Shown: positions 1-14,464 of the stretch, piece by piece | How positions within the stretch are numbered: the stretch's first letter is position 1 | Layout: every line of letters starts with the position of its first letter | Origin: Pseudomonas sp. EpS/L25 | Lineage (GTDB): Bacteria > Pseudomonadota > Gammaproteobacteria > Pseudomonadales > Pseudomonadaceae | Length of the DNA: 64,000 bases | Reading direction: 5' to 3' | NCBI RefSeq assembly: GCF_001512295.1 | Contig: NZ_LNUP01000016.1 | Location: 124,001 to 188,000, forward strand | Translations under genes and position numbers: made by a program | Notes under the pieces: generated by a model | Databases searched by the model: none | The model's input: only the letters and a program-made list of their open reading frames with translations | Told to the model about the DNA's origin: nothing

Positions 1-51
1 AATACGATGGTGGATGCCTTCTGCCAGCGCGCGCGGGCCCTCTATGGCTGA
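1..51 (+). CDS. ratA: RatA/PasT-type protein, C-terminal end only
   Basis: The frame starting at base 1 reads 16 codons ending in ...CQRARALYG and a TGA at 49-51. This resembles the C-terminus of RatA (START/SRPBCC-fold protein of the Coq10 family), which normally precedes rnfH. The rest lies outside the window. The stop overlaps the rnfH start by eight bases, so the two genes are probably translationally coupled. The identification rests mainly on position and a short tail match, so it is moderate. Confidence 0.6.
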   Translation, partial: NTMVDAFCQRARALYG

Positions 52-349
52 GTGCCTTGTCATCGAAGTGGCTCTGGCCCTGCCGGAGCGACAGTGGTTG
101 TTGACTCTGCAACTGGAGGAGGGCGTCACCGCCGAACAGGCGGTACTCGCATCAGGACTGCTCGATCAATTGCCGCCCTTGCAGCGAGAGCACGTTAAGG
201 TCGGCATCTTCGGCAAGCTGCTGACTCGGCCGTCCGAGCGCGTGCTGAGGGCAGGGGATCGGGTGGAGATCTATCGGCCGCTGCTCGCGGACCCGAAGGA
301 GAGTCGCAAGCGGCGCGCCGAACAGGCCAGGCTCAAAACCAGCCGCTGA
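44..349 (+). CDS. rnfH: RnfH family protein (UPF0125)
   Basis: A 101-residue small protein of the RnfH family, predicted to have a ubiquitin-like beta-grasp fold; its biochemical role is not settled. The conserved central part reads VKVGIFGKLL and is followed by DRVEIYRPLLADPKE, the family signature. I place the start at ATG 44 rather than ATG 14 because residues before it do not fit the family and because 44 overlaps the end of ratA, the usual arrangement. It converges on bamE with only eight bases between the stops. Confidence 0.85.
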   Translation: MAECLVIEVALALPERQWLLTLQLEEGVTAEQAVLASGLLDQLPPLQREHVKVGIFGKLLTRPSERVLRAGDRVEIYRPLLADPKESRKRRAEQARLKTSR

Positions 350-357
350 CCGACTGC

Positions 358-897
358 TTATTGGCCGTCGGTACGGATGCGCTCGGGGGTCGGTACGGCA
401 GCTGGGCGGGCGCTGTCGATCTCTTTCTGGATGGTGTCTTCGGTCGAGCCGGGAGCGGCCGGCGTCTCCGGGGCTGCCGCAGGCGTCGTGGTGGGTTGGG
501 CAGGTGCGGTGGAGTCCACGCTGGTGCCGCTATCGGTACCCATGATCTGCTGTTCACGACTGGTGCCGGGCATGAAGTCGCCGGACAGTCCACTCAGCTG
601 ATTGTTGCCATTGAACACCAGGCTGACCCGCTCCTGCTTCCGCTGACCACCGGCGGCCTGCAGGCTGTAGAGGTAATCCCAGCGATTAGGATGGAAGGTA
701 TCCTGAATCAGCGGCGTGCCCATGATAAACCGGACTTGCTGTCGGGTCATTCCAGGACGCAACTGGTCTATCATGTCCTGGGTGACGACGTTGCCCTGCT
801 GGATGTCGATCTTGTAAACCCCCGGCAGAGAGCAGCCGGCGAGCATGGCTAGGCTCAGCAGAGAGAGCCCGGTCAGCGTTTGCTTGAGGTTTTGCAT
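358..897 (-). CDS. bamE: outer membrane assembly lipoprotein BamE (OmlA/SmpA)
   Basis: Encodes a 179-residue lipoprotein of the BAM complex, which inserts beta-barrel proteins into the outer membrane. A signal peptide ends in the lipobox LAGC with Cys22 as the lipidation site. The SmpA/OmlA domain follows (about residues 25-110, with [10 protein letters not shown] and the RWDYLY motif). Residues after about 120 form a long Pro/Thr/Ala-rich tail. The start at 897 is chosen because the longer open frame upstream would hide the signal peptide. It is divergent from fur, with 94 bases between the start codons. Confidence 0.93.
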   Translation of the reverse strand: MQNLKQTLTGLSLLSLAMLAGCSLPGVYKIDIQQGNVVTQDMIDQLRPGMTRQQVRFIMGTPLIQDTFHPNRWDYLYSLQAAGGQRKQERVSLVFNGNNQLSGLSGDFMPGTSREQQIMGTDSGTSVDSTAPAQPTTTPAAAPETPAAPGSTEDTIQKEIDSARPAAVPTPERIRTDGQ

Positions 898-991
898 CGG
901 TGGGAGACTTCCACTATCTTGCTGGGCAACGAGGCACCGATCATACCCGTATTCCCGAGAGCTGCGAAAGCACTCGGCACCGAGAAAGAGC

Positions 992-1396
992 ATGGTAGAG
1001 AACAACGAACTCCGCAAAGCGGGTCTGAAAGTGACCCTGCCGCGCGTCAAGATATTGCAGATGCTGGACACTACAGAGCAGCGCCACATGAGCGCCGAAG
1101 ACGTTTACAAGGCGCTGATGGAGGCCGGCGAGGACGTGGGTCTGGCGACAGTCTATCGGGTCCTCACCCAGTTCGAGGCCGCTGGTCTTGTGGTGCGCCA
1201 CAATTTCGATGGCGGCCACGCTGTGTTCGAGCTGGCCGACACCGGCCACCACGATCATATGGTGGATGTGGATACCGGCGAGGTCATCGAGTTCACCGAT
1301 GCGTCCATTGAAAAGCGCCAACGCGAGATCGTTGAAGAGCATGGTTTCGAGCTGGTCGATCACAACCTGGTGCTGTACATCCGCCAGCGCAAATGA
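992..1396 (+). CDS. fur: ferric uptake regulator Fur
   Basis: Iron-responsive repressor of 134 residues. The N-terminal winged helix contains [25 protein letters not shown], and the metal-binding dimerisation domain has the HHDHM cluster near residues 87-91 and [11 protein letters not shown]. The start at ATG 992 gives the usual family length. Unusually, the protein has no cysteine at all: the position after HHDHMV reads Asp, where I recall the only Cys of P. aeruginosa Fur. The gene ends in a strong terminator and stands alone, divergent from bamE. Confidence 0.97.
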   Translation: MVENNELRKAGLKVTLPRVKILQMLDTTEQRHMSAEDVYKALMEAGEDVGLATVYRVLTQFEAAGLVVRHNFDGGHAVFELADTGHHDHMVDVDTGEVIEFTDASIEKRQREIVEEHGFELVDHNLVLYIRQRK

Positions 1397-1407
1397 TGAG
1401 CCACTCA

Positions 1408-1439
1408 TGAAAAAGGCGACCCGCGGGTCGCCTTTTTCA
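1408..1439. terminator. bidirectional terminator between fur and recN
   Basis: A perfect palindrome with GGCGACCCGCGGGTCGCC at its centre, flanked by an A-run on the left and a T-run on the right. It can end transcription of both fur (plus) and recN (minus). Confidence 0.9.
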
Positions 1440-1458
1440 TGTCCGGTCGTTGCCATGA

Positions 1459-3126
1459 CTAGCGGCTGACCACCAGCTTGCGCGCATGGGCGAGGGATTC
1501 TCGGGTGAGGTCGACACCGCCCAGCATGCGCGCCACTTCTTCCACGCGGCGTGCGCGATCCAGCTTGGCGACCGCAGTGCGGGTCTCGTCGGTGCCGCGC
1601 TCCTTGTGCACGAAGAGATGCTGGTGTCCTTGGGCGGCGACCTGGGGCAGGTGGGTGACGGTCAATACCTGGCCGCGCTCGCCCAGTTGCCGCAGCAGCT
1701 GGCCGACCACCTCGGCAGTCGGGCCGCCAATGCCGACGTCCACCTCGTCGAACACCAGGGTCGGGGTGCGCGAGGTCTGGGCCGTGATGACCTGTATCGC
1801 CAGGCTGATACGCGACAGCTCTCCGCCGGATGTCACCTTGGCCAGCGGGCGTAACGGCTGGCCAGGGTTGGCGCTGACACGAAACTCGATGCCTTCGTTG
1901 CCCAGCGGCTGGGGCTCACCGCTGGCACCGGGGGTCAGGGTAATGCTGAAGCGGCCACCCGGCATGCCCAGACGCTGCATTTCGGTTTCCACCGCGGCGG
2001 CGAGTTCCGGGGCGCGCTGCTCGCGTAGGCGGCTCAGTTCGCCGGCCTTCTCCTGGTAGTGGCGCTCGAAAGCGGCCAACTCTTCCTGCAGGCGCTCCAG
2101 GGCGACGTCGTCGGCATCCAGGGACTGCAATTCATTACGCAACTGCTCGTGCAGCTCAAGCAGTCCCTCGGGCTGGACCCGATGCTTGCGGGCGAGGCTG
2201 TAGACGCTGTCGAGGCGTTCCTGCACGGCTTGCTGGCGCTCCGGGTCGGCCTCGAAATGATCGACGAAGCGATTGAGTTCGTTCATCGCCTCCTCGATCT
2301 GGATCTGGGCCGAGGCGAGCAGGTTGCTGGCCTCCTCGATCTGCGCTGGCGGTCGATCGAAGGCGGTCAGTCGGGCCACGCTGGCGTTGAGGGCGGAGAG
2401 CGCATTGCCCTGCTCGTTCTCGGTACAGAGGTCCATGGCCTGGCGGCACGCCAGCAGGATGTGCTCGGCGCTCGCCAGATCGCTCTGCTCCTGCTCCAGT
2501 GCCTGCAGCTCACCCTCGGCCAGGGCGAGATTGTCGAGCTCTTCGAGCTGATAGCTGAGCAACTGATGACGAGCGCGTTGCTCGTCGCCGTTACGGGTCA
2601 GGCGCTCCAGGGTCTGGCGTACCTGGCGCCAGCGCTGAGCCGCGAGCTGCACCTGGCGTACCAGTTCGCCCGCACCGGCGTATTCGTCCAGTAGGCGCCG
2701 GTGCGTATCGAGGCCGAGCAAGGATTGGTGTTCGTGCTGGCTGTGGATGTCGATCAGCAGGCCGCCGAGGGTCTTGAGATCCGCCAGCGGACAGGGCGAG
2801 CCATTGATGTAGCCACGCGAACGGCCTTCACGGGTGATGACGCGGCGCAGCAGGCAGGGACCATCCTGTTCCAGGTCGCGCTCGGCCAGCCACTGGCGGG
2901 CCTCTGGGATATCGGTGATGTCGAAGCTGGCCAGGACATCGGCTTTGTCGGCGCCAGGGCGCACGGCATCGCTGTCGGCGCGGTCGCCCAGGGTTAGGCC
3001 GAGGGCGTCGAGCATGATGGATTTGCCGGCGCCGGTTTCGCCGGTGATCACGGTCATGCCGCGCTCGAGGTCGAGGTCGAGGTGTTCAACGATGGCGTAG
3101 TTGCGGACGGACAGGTGCACCAACAT
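1459..3126 (-). CDS. recN: DNA repair protein RecN
   Basis: SMC-like ATPase of 555 residues that acts in recombinational repair of double-strand breaks. Walker A reads GETGAGKS near residue 30, long coiled-coil stretches fill the middle, and the C-terminal signature and Walker B region reads TSGGELSRIS followed by FDEVDVGIGG. The start at 3126 gives MLVHLSVRNYAIV, the standard N-terminus; the open frame upstream is not part of it. A LexA-like box lies 24 bases upstream of the start, so SOS control is likely. Confidence 0.96.
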   Translation of the reverse strand: MLVHLSVRNYAIVEHLDLDLERGMTVITGETGAGKSIMLDALGLTLGDRADSDAVRPGADKADVLASFDITDIPEARQWLAERDLEQDGPCLLRRVITREGRSRGYINGSPCPLADLKTLGGLLIDIHSQHEHQSLLGLDTHRRLLDEYAGAGELVRQVQLAAQRWRQVRQTLERLTRNGDEQRARHQLLSYQLEELDNLALAEGELQALEQEQSDLASAEHILLACRQAMDLCTENEQGNALSALNASVARLTAFDRPPAQIEEASNLLASAQIQIEEAMNELNRFVDHFEADPERQQAVQERLDSVYSLARKHRVQPEGLLELHEQLRNELQSLDADDVALERLQEELAAFERHYQEKAGELSRLREQRAPELAAAVETEMQRLGMPGGRFSITLTPGASGEPQPLGNEGIEFRVSANPGQPLRPLAKVTSGGELSRISLAIQVITAQTSRTPTLVFDEVDVGIGGPTAEVVGQLLRQLGERGQVLTVTHLPQVAAQGHQHLFVHKERGTDETRTAVAKLDRARRVEEVARMLGGVDLTRESLAHARKLVVSR

Positions 3127-3149
3127 GCGACGATCTCCGAAAGCGATTT

Positions 3150-3165
3150 CTGGTTGTTTATACAG
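3150..3165 (-). promoter_or_regulatory. LexA-binding box upstream of recN
   Basis: Read on the minus strand the site is CTGTATAAACAACCAG, matching CTGT at one end and CAG at the other over 16 bases with an AT-rich centre. It lies 24 bases before the recN start codon. recN is a classical SOS gene, which supports the call. Confidence 0.75.
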
Positions 3166-3196
3166 TGCCTCTTCGGTACTGGCAATCCATACAGCT

Positions 3197-3224
3197 CTTG
3201 AAGCGCCGGTCGGCGGCCCCATAT
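3197..3224 (+). promoter_or_regulatory. heat-shock (sigma32) promoter of grpE-dnaK-dnaJ
   Basis: CTTGAA at 3197-3202 and CCCCATAT at 3217-3224, with a 14-base spacer, match the sigma32 -35 and -10 consensus closely. The predicted transcript would begin near 3231, about 60 bases before grpE. Confidence 0.85.
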
Positions 3225-3291
3225 AGGCGCCATCGATCAAGGCGTCGTCCATCAGGGGACGCGCCCACCGGCATTATCACAGGAGGACTCC

Positions 3292-3858
3292 ATGGCCGAC
3301 GAACAGAACTCCCCGACTCCCGAGCACGAGGCCGCGGCCCAGGGCGACGTCCAGCACGAGGATCTCACCGCACGGGTCGCCACGCTCGAAGAGCAGCTCG
3401 CTGCCGCCCAGGATCAATCGCTGCGCAGCGTCGCCGAACTGCAGAACGTGCGTCGTCGCGCCGAGCAGGATGTCGAGAAGGCGCACAAGTTCGCCCTGGA
3501 GAAATTCGCGGGCGATCTACTGCCGGTGCTGGATAGCCTGGAGCGTGGCCTGGAGCTGTCCAACGCTGCCGACGAAACCTTGAAGCCCATGCGCGAAGGC
3601 ATGGAGCTGACCTTGAAGATGCTGCAGGACACCCTCAAGCGCTATCAGGTCGAGGCCGTCGATCCCCATGGCGCCCCTTTCAATCCCGAACACCATCAGG
3701 CCATGGCCATGGAGGAGAGCGCCACCGCCGAGCCGGGCAGCGTGCTCAAGGTGTTTCAGAAAGGCTATCTGCTCAATGGCCGCCTGCTGCGGCCGGCGAT
3801 GGTGGTGGTGAGCAAGGCGCCCGCGGCACAGCAGCCGAGCATCGACGAAAAGGCTTGA
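3292..3858 (+). CDS. grpE: nucleotide exchange factor GrpE
   Basis: Co-chaperone of 188 residues that promotes ADP release from DnaK. An acidic, low-complexity N-terminus is followed by a long coiled coil (about residues 25-100) and a C-terminal beta domain with the HQAMAMEES and [21 protein letters not shown] segments typical of GrpE. The start has a strong AGGAGG six bases upstream. It is the first gene of the heat-shock operon with dnaK 93 bases downstream. Confidence 0.96.
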   Translation: MADEQNSPTPEHEAAAQGDVQHEDLTARVATLEEQLAAAQDQSLRSVAELQNVRRRAEQDVEKAHKFALEKFAGDLLPVLDSLERGLELSNAADETLKPMREGMELTLKMLQDTLKRYQVEAVDPHGAPFNPEHHQAMAMEESATAEPGSVLKVFQKGYLLNGRLLRPAMVVVSKAPAAQQPSIDEKA

Positions 3859-3951
3859 AATTCTTTCGCTCGGCCCCATCTGGTAGGCAAGCGAACATCA
3901 AAGGCCCCCTGAGTGGGCCGCGCGGAATCTGAGATTTCTGGAGAAGATTAC

Positions 3952-5877
3952 ATGGGCAAGATCATCGGTATCGACCTGGGGACCACCAACTCCTGTGTCG
4001 CGATCCTCGAAAACGGCAATGTCAAAGTACTGGAAAACGCCGAAGGCACTCGTACCACGCCGTCCATCATCGCCTACACCAACGATGGCGAGACCCTGGT
4101 CGGCCAGCCGGCCAAGCGCCAGGCGGTGACCAATCCGCAGAACACCCTCTATGCGGTCAAGCGACTGATCGGCCGGCGTTACGAAGAAAACGTCGTGCAG
4201 AAAGACATCCAGATGGTCCCCTACAAGATCGTCAAGGCGGACAACGGTGACGCCTGGGTCGAGGCCAAGGGCCAGAAGATGGCGCCGCCGCAGGTCTCCG
4301 CTGAAGTCCTGAAGAAGATGAAGAAGACCGCCGAGGACTACCTGGGCGAGCCCGTGACCGAAGCGGTCATCACCGTGCCGGCCTACTTCAACGACAGCCA
4401 GCGTCAGGCTACCAAGGACGCCGGCCGCATCGCCGGTCTGGACGTCAAGCGCATCATCAACGAGCCGACCGCCGCGGCCCTGGCCTATGGCCTGGACAAG
4501 GCCAAGGGCGACCACACCGTGATCGTCTATGACCTGGGCGGCGGTACCTTCGACGTCTCGGTCATCGAGATCGCCGAGGTCGATGGTGAGCATCAGTTCG
4601 AGGTGCTGGCCACCAATGGCGACACCTTCCTGGGTGGTGAAGACTTCGACATCCGCCTGATCGACTACCTCGTCGACGAATTCAAGAAAGAAAGCGGCAT
4701 GAACCTCAAGGGTGACCCGCTGGCCATGCAGCGCCTGAAGGAAGCTGCCGAGAAGGCCAAGATCGAGTTGTCCTCGGCTACCCAGACCGACGTCAACCTG
4801 CCGTACATCACTGCCGATGCCAGCGGTCCCAAGCACCTGAACGTCAAGGTCTCCCGCGCCAAGCTGGAGTCGCTGGTGGAAGAGCTGGTCGAGCGTACCA
4901 TCGAGCCGTGCCGTACTGCGTTGAAGGACTCCGGTCTGGACGTCTCCGACATCCACGAAGTCATCCTGGTGGGCGGTCAGACCCGCATGCCGCTGGTGCA
5001 GAAGCGTGTGGCCGATTTCTTCGGCAAGGAAGCGCGCAAGGACGTCAACCCGGACGAAGCCGTCGCCATCGGTGCCGCCATCCAGGGCGCCGTGCTGGCC
5101 GGTGACGTCAAGGACGTCCTGCTGCTGGATGTCACCCCGCTGACCCTGGGTATCGAGACCATGGGTGGCGTGATGACCGCGCTGATCGAGAAGAATACCA
5201 CCATCCCGACCAAGAAGTCGCAGGTGTTCTCCACTGCCGACGACAACCAGGGCGCCGTGACCATCCATGTGCTGCAGGGTGAGCGCAAGCAGGCCGCGCA
5301 GAACAAGTCGCTGGGCAAGTTCGACTTGGCCGAGATCCCGCCGGCGCCGCGTGGAGTACCGCAGATCGAGGTGACCTTCGACATCGATGCCAACGGTATC
5401 CTCAACGTGTCCGCCAAGGACAAGGCCACCGGCAAGCAGCAGTCCATCGTCATCAAGGCGTCCTCCGGTCTGTCCGAGGAAGAGATTCAGCAGATGGTGC
5501 GTGACGCCGAGGCCAATGCCGACGAGGATCGCAAGTTCGAAGAGCTGGCGGCGGCCCGCAACCAGGGTGATGCCCTGGTGCACGGTACCCGCAAGATGCT
5601 GACCGAAGCGGGCGACAAGGCCACGGCCGAAGAGAAGAGCACCATCGAGAAGGCCATCGGCGAACTGGAAACAGCCGTTCGCGGCGATGACAAGGACGCC
5701 ATCGAAGCCAAGATGAACGCCTTGTCCCAGGCTTCCGCGCCGCTGGCCCAGAAGCTCTACTCCGAGCAGGGCGCTGCCGGTGCCGAAGGCGCTTCGGCCA
5801 AGGCGGACGGCGATGCCAAGAAACCCGGCGACGACGTGGTCGATGCCGAGTTCGAGGAAGTGAAGGACAACAAGTAA
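3952..5877 (+). CDS. dnaK: molecular chaperone DnaK (Hsp70)
   Basis: ATP-dependent chaperone of 641 residues. The nucleotide-binding domain starts with [15 protein letters not shown] and includes [11 protein letters not shown] and VGGQTRMP; the substrate-binding domain and helical lid follow, ending in the acidic [11 protein letters not shown] tail. I use ATG 3952, preceded by GGAGAA; the in-frame start at 3913 adds residues not found in the family. It works with GrpE and DnaJ in the same operon. Confidence 0.98.
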   Translation: MGKIIGIDLGTTNSCVAILENGNVKVLENAEGTRTTPSIIAYTNDGETLVGQPAKRQAVTNPQNTLYAVKRLIGRRYEENVVQKDIQMVPYKIVKADNGDAWVEAKGQKMAPPQVSAEVLKKMKKTAEDYLGEPVTEAVITVPAYFNDSQRQATKDAGRIAGLDVKRIINEPTAAALAYGLDKAKGDHTVIVYDLGGGTFDVSVIEIAEVDGEHQFEVLATNGDTFLGGEDFDIRLIDYLVDEFKKESGMNLKGDPLAMQRLKEAAEKAKIELSSATQTDVNLPYITADASGPKHLNVKVSRAKLESLVEELVERTIEPCRTALKDSGLDVSDIHEVILVGGQTRMPLVQKRVADFFGKEARKDVNPDEAVAIGAAIQGAVLAGDVKDVLLLDVTPLTLGIETMGGVMTALIEKNTTIPTKKSQVFSTADDNQGAVTIHVLQGERKQAAQNKSLGKFDLAEIPPAPRGVPQIEVTFDIDANGILNVSAKDKATGKQQSIVIKASSGLSEEEIQQMVRDAEANADEDRKFEELAAARNQGDALVHGTRKMLTEAGDKATAEEKSTIEKAIGELETAVRGDDKDAIEAKMNALSQASAPLAQKLYSEQGAAGAEGASAKADGDAKKPGDDVVDAEFEEVKDNK

Positions 5878-5925
5878 GCCCCGTGCTTACCGCACCTGGC
5901 GGGCTTCGGCCCGTCGGATCCGCCG

Positions 5926-5945
5926 CGCGGGAGCCTGCTCCCGCG
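5926..5945 (+). other. intercistronic hairpin between dnaK and dnaJ
   Basis: CGCGGGAG and CTCCCGCG form an eight-base-pair stem around CCTG. There is no T-tract, so a processing or RNA-stability element is more likely than a terminator. A smaller GC hairpin lies just before it. Confidence 0.4.
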
Positions 5946-5989
5946 TTGGCGTGTCTGGAGGGTGAGAAAATTTAAGGTGCAAAAAGTCT

Positions 5990-7983
<1,994 letters not shown>

Positions 7984-7996
7984 TGCGCGCGCGAGG

Positions 7997-8025
7997 GTGC
8001 CAGCAGCGCTCAATTCGTGTACAAT
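7997..8025 (+). promoter_or_regulatory. candidate carA promoter
   Basis: GTGCCA (7997-8002) and TACAAT (8020-8025) are 17 bases apart. The -10 is good and the -35 matches four of six. It lies just after dapB and before the leader hairpins, so carA can be transcribed from its own promoter. Confidence 0.5.
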
Positions 8026-8027
8026 GC

Positions 8028-8115
8028 AGCTTTAGTGTATCCACTAAAAGCTAGCGCAGAATGAAATCACAACATTAAAACGGGATGACTCTTCGAGATG
8101 TCATCCCGTTTTTTT
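8028..8115 (+). promoter_or_regulatory. carAB leader with two hairpins, possible attenuator
   Basis: A first hairpin pairs AGCTTTAGTG with CACTAAAAGCT (8028-8052). A second, at 8077-8115, pairs AACGGGATGAC with GTCATCCCGTT and ends in seven T residues, a classic intrinsic terminator shape. Between them ATG 8061 opens a five-codon frame (MKSQH). Because the candidate promoter lies upstream of the terminator, the hairpin could be an attenuator for carAB as well as the dapB terminator. Attenuation itself is inferred. Confidence 0.6.
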
Positions 8116-8159
8116 GCACCCTGCGTTTGCCCGCCAAGGCTTGATTTTCGGAGGTCTTC

Positions 8160-9296
8160 TTGACTAAGCCAGCCATACTCGCACTTGCCGATGGCAGCAT
8201 CTTTCGCGGTGAATCCATCGGTGCCGACGGCCACACGGCCGGCGAAGTGGTGTTCAACACCGCCATGACCGGCTACCAGGAAATCCTGACCGATCCTTCC
8301 TATGCGAAGCAGATCGTCACCCTGACCTATCCGCATATTGGCAATACCGGTACCACGCCGCAGGATGGCGAGGCCGCCCAGGTATGGGCCGCCGGGCTGA
8401 TCATCCGTGACCTGCCGCTGTTGGCCAGCAACTGGCGCAACAAGCAATCGCTGCCGGAGTACCTCGAGGAAAACGGCACCATCGCCATCGCTGGCATCGA
8501 CACCCGTCGCCTGACCCGCATCCTCCGCGAGAAGGGCGCTCAGGATGGCTGCATCCTCACTGGCGCAGACGCCACCGAAGAGCGCGCCCTGGAACTGGCT
8601 CGTGCCTTCCCCGGCCTCAAGGGCATGGACCTGGCCAAGGAAGTCAGCGTCAAGGAGCGCTACGAGTGGCGCTCCAGCGTCTGGTCGCTGGAGACCGACA
8701 GCCACGCCGAGATTCCGGCCGAGCAGTTGCCCTACCACGTGGTGGCCTTCGACTACGGCGTCAAGCTGAACATCCTGCGCATGCTGGTGGCCCGTGGCTG
8801 CCGCATCACCGTGCTGCCGGCCCAGACCCCGGCCAGCGAAGCCTTGGCACTGCAGCCCGACGGCATCTTCCTGGCCAACGGCCCGGGCGATCCCGAGCCT
8901 TGCGACTACGCCATCAAGGCCATCCAGGATGTACTGGAAACCGAAATTCCGGTCTTCGGCATCTGCCTGGGGCACCAGTTGCTGGCCCTGGCCTCCGGCG
9001 CCAGGACGGTGAAGATGCCTAACGGTCACCACGGCGCCAACCATCCGGTGCAGGATCTGGACAGCGGCGTGGTGATGATCACCAGCCAGAACCACGGTTT
9101 CGCCGTGGACGAGGCCAGCCTGCCGGCCAACGTGCGTGCCACCCACAAGTCGTTGTTCGACGGCACCCTGCAGGGCATCGAGCGCACCGACAAGGTCGCC
9201 TTCAGCTTCCAGGGGCACCCCGAGGCGAGCCCCGGCCCGCACGACGTAGCGCCGCTGTTCGACAAGTTCATCCAGGCCATGGCGGCACGCCGCTAA
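8160..9296 (+). CDS. carA: carbamoyl-phosphate synthase small subunit CarA
   Basis: 378-residue glutaminase subunit that supplies ammonia to CarB for carbamoyl phosphate, used in arginine and pyrimidine synthesis. The N-terminal CPSase small-chain domain contains [17 protein letters not shown]. The class I glutamine amidotransferase domain has the nucleophile in GICLGHQ (Cys near residue 269) and HPEASPGP near the end. The start is TTG at 8160, five bases after GGAGG and giving the normal N-terminus. lysE lies 21 bases downstream, and carB follows it. Confidence 0.96.
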   Translation: MTKPAILALADGSIFRGESIGADGHTAGEVVFNTAMTGYQEILTDPSYAKQIVTLTYPHIGNTGTTPQDGEAAQVWAAGLIIRDLPLLASNWRNKQSLPEYLEENGTIAIAGIDTRRLTRILREKGAQDGCILTGADATEERALELARAFPGLKGMDLAKEVSVKERYEWRSSVWSLETDSHAEIPAEQLPYHVVAFDYGVKLNILRMLVARGCRITVLPAQTPASEALALQPDGIFLANGPGDPEPCDYAIKAIQDVLETEIPVFGICLGHQLLALASGARTVKMPNGHHGANHPVQDLDSGVVMITSQNHGFAVDEASLPANVRATHKSLFDGTLQGIERTDKVAFSFQGHPEASPGPHDVAPLFDKFIQAMAARR

Positions 9297-9317
9297 GACG
9301 GGAGGAGGGTAGAGCTC

Positions 9318-9966
9318 ATGCTGGCGAATCTGGGCGTCATCGACTTCTGGACCTACGTGGTCGGGACCCTGTTCGTCATCCTGTTGCCTGGCCCCAATTC
9401 CTTCTTCGTGCTCGCCACCAGTGCCCAGCGCGGCATTCGCAGCGGCTACCAGGCGGCCTCGGCCGTGTTCCTCGGTGACGCCGTACTGATGCTGCTCTCG
9501 GCCTTGGGCGTCGCCTCGCTGCTCAAGGCCGAGCCGCTGTTCTTCCAGATCCTCAAGTACCTGGGCGCGGCCTATCTGTTCTACCTCGGCTGGGGCATGC
9601 TGCGTGGTGGACTCAAGTCCTGGCGCAGTCCGGCCCAGGGCCAGGCCGAGGCAACCCTGCGCGAAGACGTCCAGCAGCCGTTCCGCAAGGCGCTGCTGCT
9701 GAGTCTGTCGAACCCGAAGGCGATCCTGTTCTTCGTCTCCTTCTTCATCCAGTTCGTGGACCCCGGTTACGCCCATCCGGCGCTGTCCTTCCTGGTGCTG
9801 GGCGCGGTACTGGAAGCCATCAGCTTCTGCTACCTGTCGTTCCTGATTTTCTGTGGCGTTCGCCTGGCGGCCTGGTTCCGTCAGCGGCGTCGGCGCCCTG
9901 TTCGTGGGGTTCGGTGTGAAGTTGGCCACCGCGACCCTGACCTGATTACCTGCATTCGAGAAGCCC

Positions 9967-9974
<8 letters not shown>
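9318..9974 (+). CDS. LysE/LeuE-type amino acid exporter with altered C-terminus
   Basis: Membrane exporter of the LysE/RhtB superfamily, 218 residues as read, with six hydrophobic segments and the [18 protein letters not shown] motif near the N-terminus. It sits between carA and carB, as I recall for PA4757. The last transmembrane segment appears out of frame: after AAWFRQ the frame reads Arg-rich sequence, while another frame reads [17 protein letters not shown] and stops at 9943-9945. A small deletion with frameshift, real or from sequencing, is the likely cause. As read, the frame runs eight bases into carB. Confidence 0.75.
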
Positions 9975-13184
<3,210 letters not shown>

Positions 13185-13188
<4 letters not shown>

Positions 13189-13661
13189 CCAAGTACCCCA
13201 TGACCGTCCAGGGCGCTCGTGCCCTGGAAGAGGAGCTCAAGCACCTCAAGACCGAGCTGCGTCCGAAGATTACCCAGGCCATCGCCGAAGCGCGCGAGCT
13301 GGGTGACCTCAAGGAAAACGCCGAATACCACGCCGCCCGTGAACAGCAGGGAATGGTCGAGGCGCGCATCCGCGATATCGAGGGTCGACTGCAGAATGCT
13401 CAGGTGATCGACGTGGCCGCCTTGCCGCATACCGGCAAGGTGATCTTCGGCACCACCGTGGAGATCGCCAACACCGAGACCGACGAGACGGTGACCTACC
13501 AGATCGTCGGCGACGACGAGGCGGACATCAAACAGGGCAAGCTGTCGGTGGGTTCGCCCATCGCCCGCGCCCTGATCGGCAAGGAAGAAGGGGACGTGGT
13601 GCTGGTGAAGACCCCGGGCGGCGATGTCGAATACGAAATTGTCGCCGTCCGTCACGTCTGA
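13185..13661 (+). CDS. greA: transcription elongation factor GreA
   Basis: 158-residue factor that rescues backtracked RNA polymerase by stimulating transcript cleavage. The N-terminal coiled coil holds the acidic tip [18 protein letters not shown]; the C-terminal FKBP-like domain includes [29 protein letters not shown]. Its ATG overlaps the carB stop by four bases, indicating coupled translation. Confidence 0.97.
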
Positions 13662-14091
13662 TCGCCGTGTCCGCGGCTGGCTCGCCACGCTGCTCGCTGC
13701 AGCCTGGCAGCTGGCTCAGGTGTTCTGGGTCGGCCCCTTGGTCGCCCTGCATCTGTGCATTCCCGTGGCGCTCGCCCAGGCGGGCTGGGCGCCGCTGCTG
13801 ATCCAGTCCGGTCGCGAGGAGTTGCTGCGCATGATGCTCAGCGCCGCGGCCGGCGGCGTCTTCACTCAGATCGTGGTGCTGGTCTGGTGGGCAGGCGTTG
13901 GCGCCCTGTGGCGCGACCTGCGTGGCCAGCTGCTGCTGGCGAGTGCGGCGGCCGTACTATTGCAGAACGAACTCGCGCGCCTGTGGAGCGGGCCGACCGC
14001 CCTGGCCGGCTACGTGGTATTGCTGCTCTGCGGACTGATCCTGGTGCTGCAACCCGTCCCGGGGCGCCCGCGCCCGAATCAGGCGGTATAG
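13624..14091 (+). CDS. small integral membrane protein, DUF4149-like
   Basis: 155-residue hydrophobic protein with about four predicted transmembrane segments (near residues 20-50, 65-95, 100-115 and 122-142) and a short basic, Pro-rich tail. The location between greA and yhbY matches a conserved DUF4149-type gene in Pseudomonas; function unknown. The start at 13624 overlaps the end of greA by 38 bases, so a later start is possible. It overlaps yhbY tail to tail. Confidence 0.65.
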   Translation: MSNTKLSPSVTSDRRVRGWLATLLAAAWQLAQVFWVGPLVALHLCIPVALAQAGWAPLLIQSGREELLRMMLSAAAGGVFTQIVVLVWWAGVGALWRDLRGQLLLASAAAVLLQNELARLWSGPTALAGYVVLLLCGLILVLQPVPGRPRPNQAV

Positions 14092-14390
14092 CGCACCACG
14101 TTGGACAGGTTGCGATTCTGCTCGCGGGCCTTGCGGTAGATCAGCGCCATCTTGCCGATCACCTGCACCAGCTCGGCCTTGCTCGAAGCGCACAGCTCCT
14201 CGATCAACGCACGGCGGTCTTCCCGCTCGGTGACGGCCAGCTTGATCTTGATCAGTTCGTGATCGTTCAGCGCACGATCGAGCTCACCCAGCACGCCCTC
14301 GCTCAAACCATTCTCGCTGATGGTGACCACCGGCTTGAGTTGATGACCGATCGCCTTGAACCGCTTTTTATGCTCGTTGTTGAGCGCCAT
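14079..14390 (-). CDS. yhbY: ribosome assembly RNA-binding protein YhbY
   Basis: 103-residue single CRM-domain protein that binds the pre-50S ribosomal subunit. The family residues IGHQLKPVVTISENGLSEGVL are present near the N-terminus and KIKLAVTEREDR in the centre. It is divergent from the place where rlmE should be, the usual order. The convergent gene on the other strand overlaps its 3' end by 13 bases. Confidence 0.93.
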   Translation of the reverse strand: MALNNEHKKRFKAIGHQLKPVVTISENGLSEGVLGELDRALNDHELIKIKLAVTEREDRRALIEELCASSKAELVQVIGKMALIYRKAREQNRNLSNVVRYTA

Positions 14391-14464
14391 AATTCACCCC
14401 GGATAAAAGCCGAACAGTTTATCGCAGCCGTCCGATGCCGCCCAGCGATACGAGAAAACTTCCC

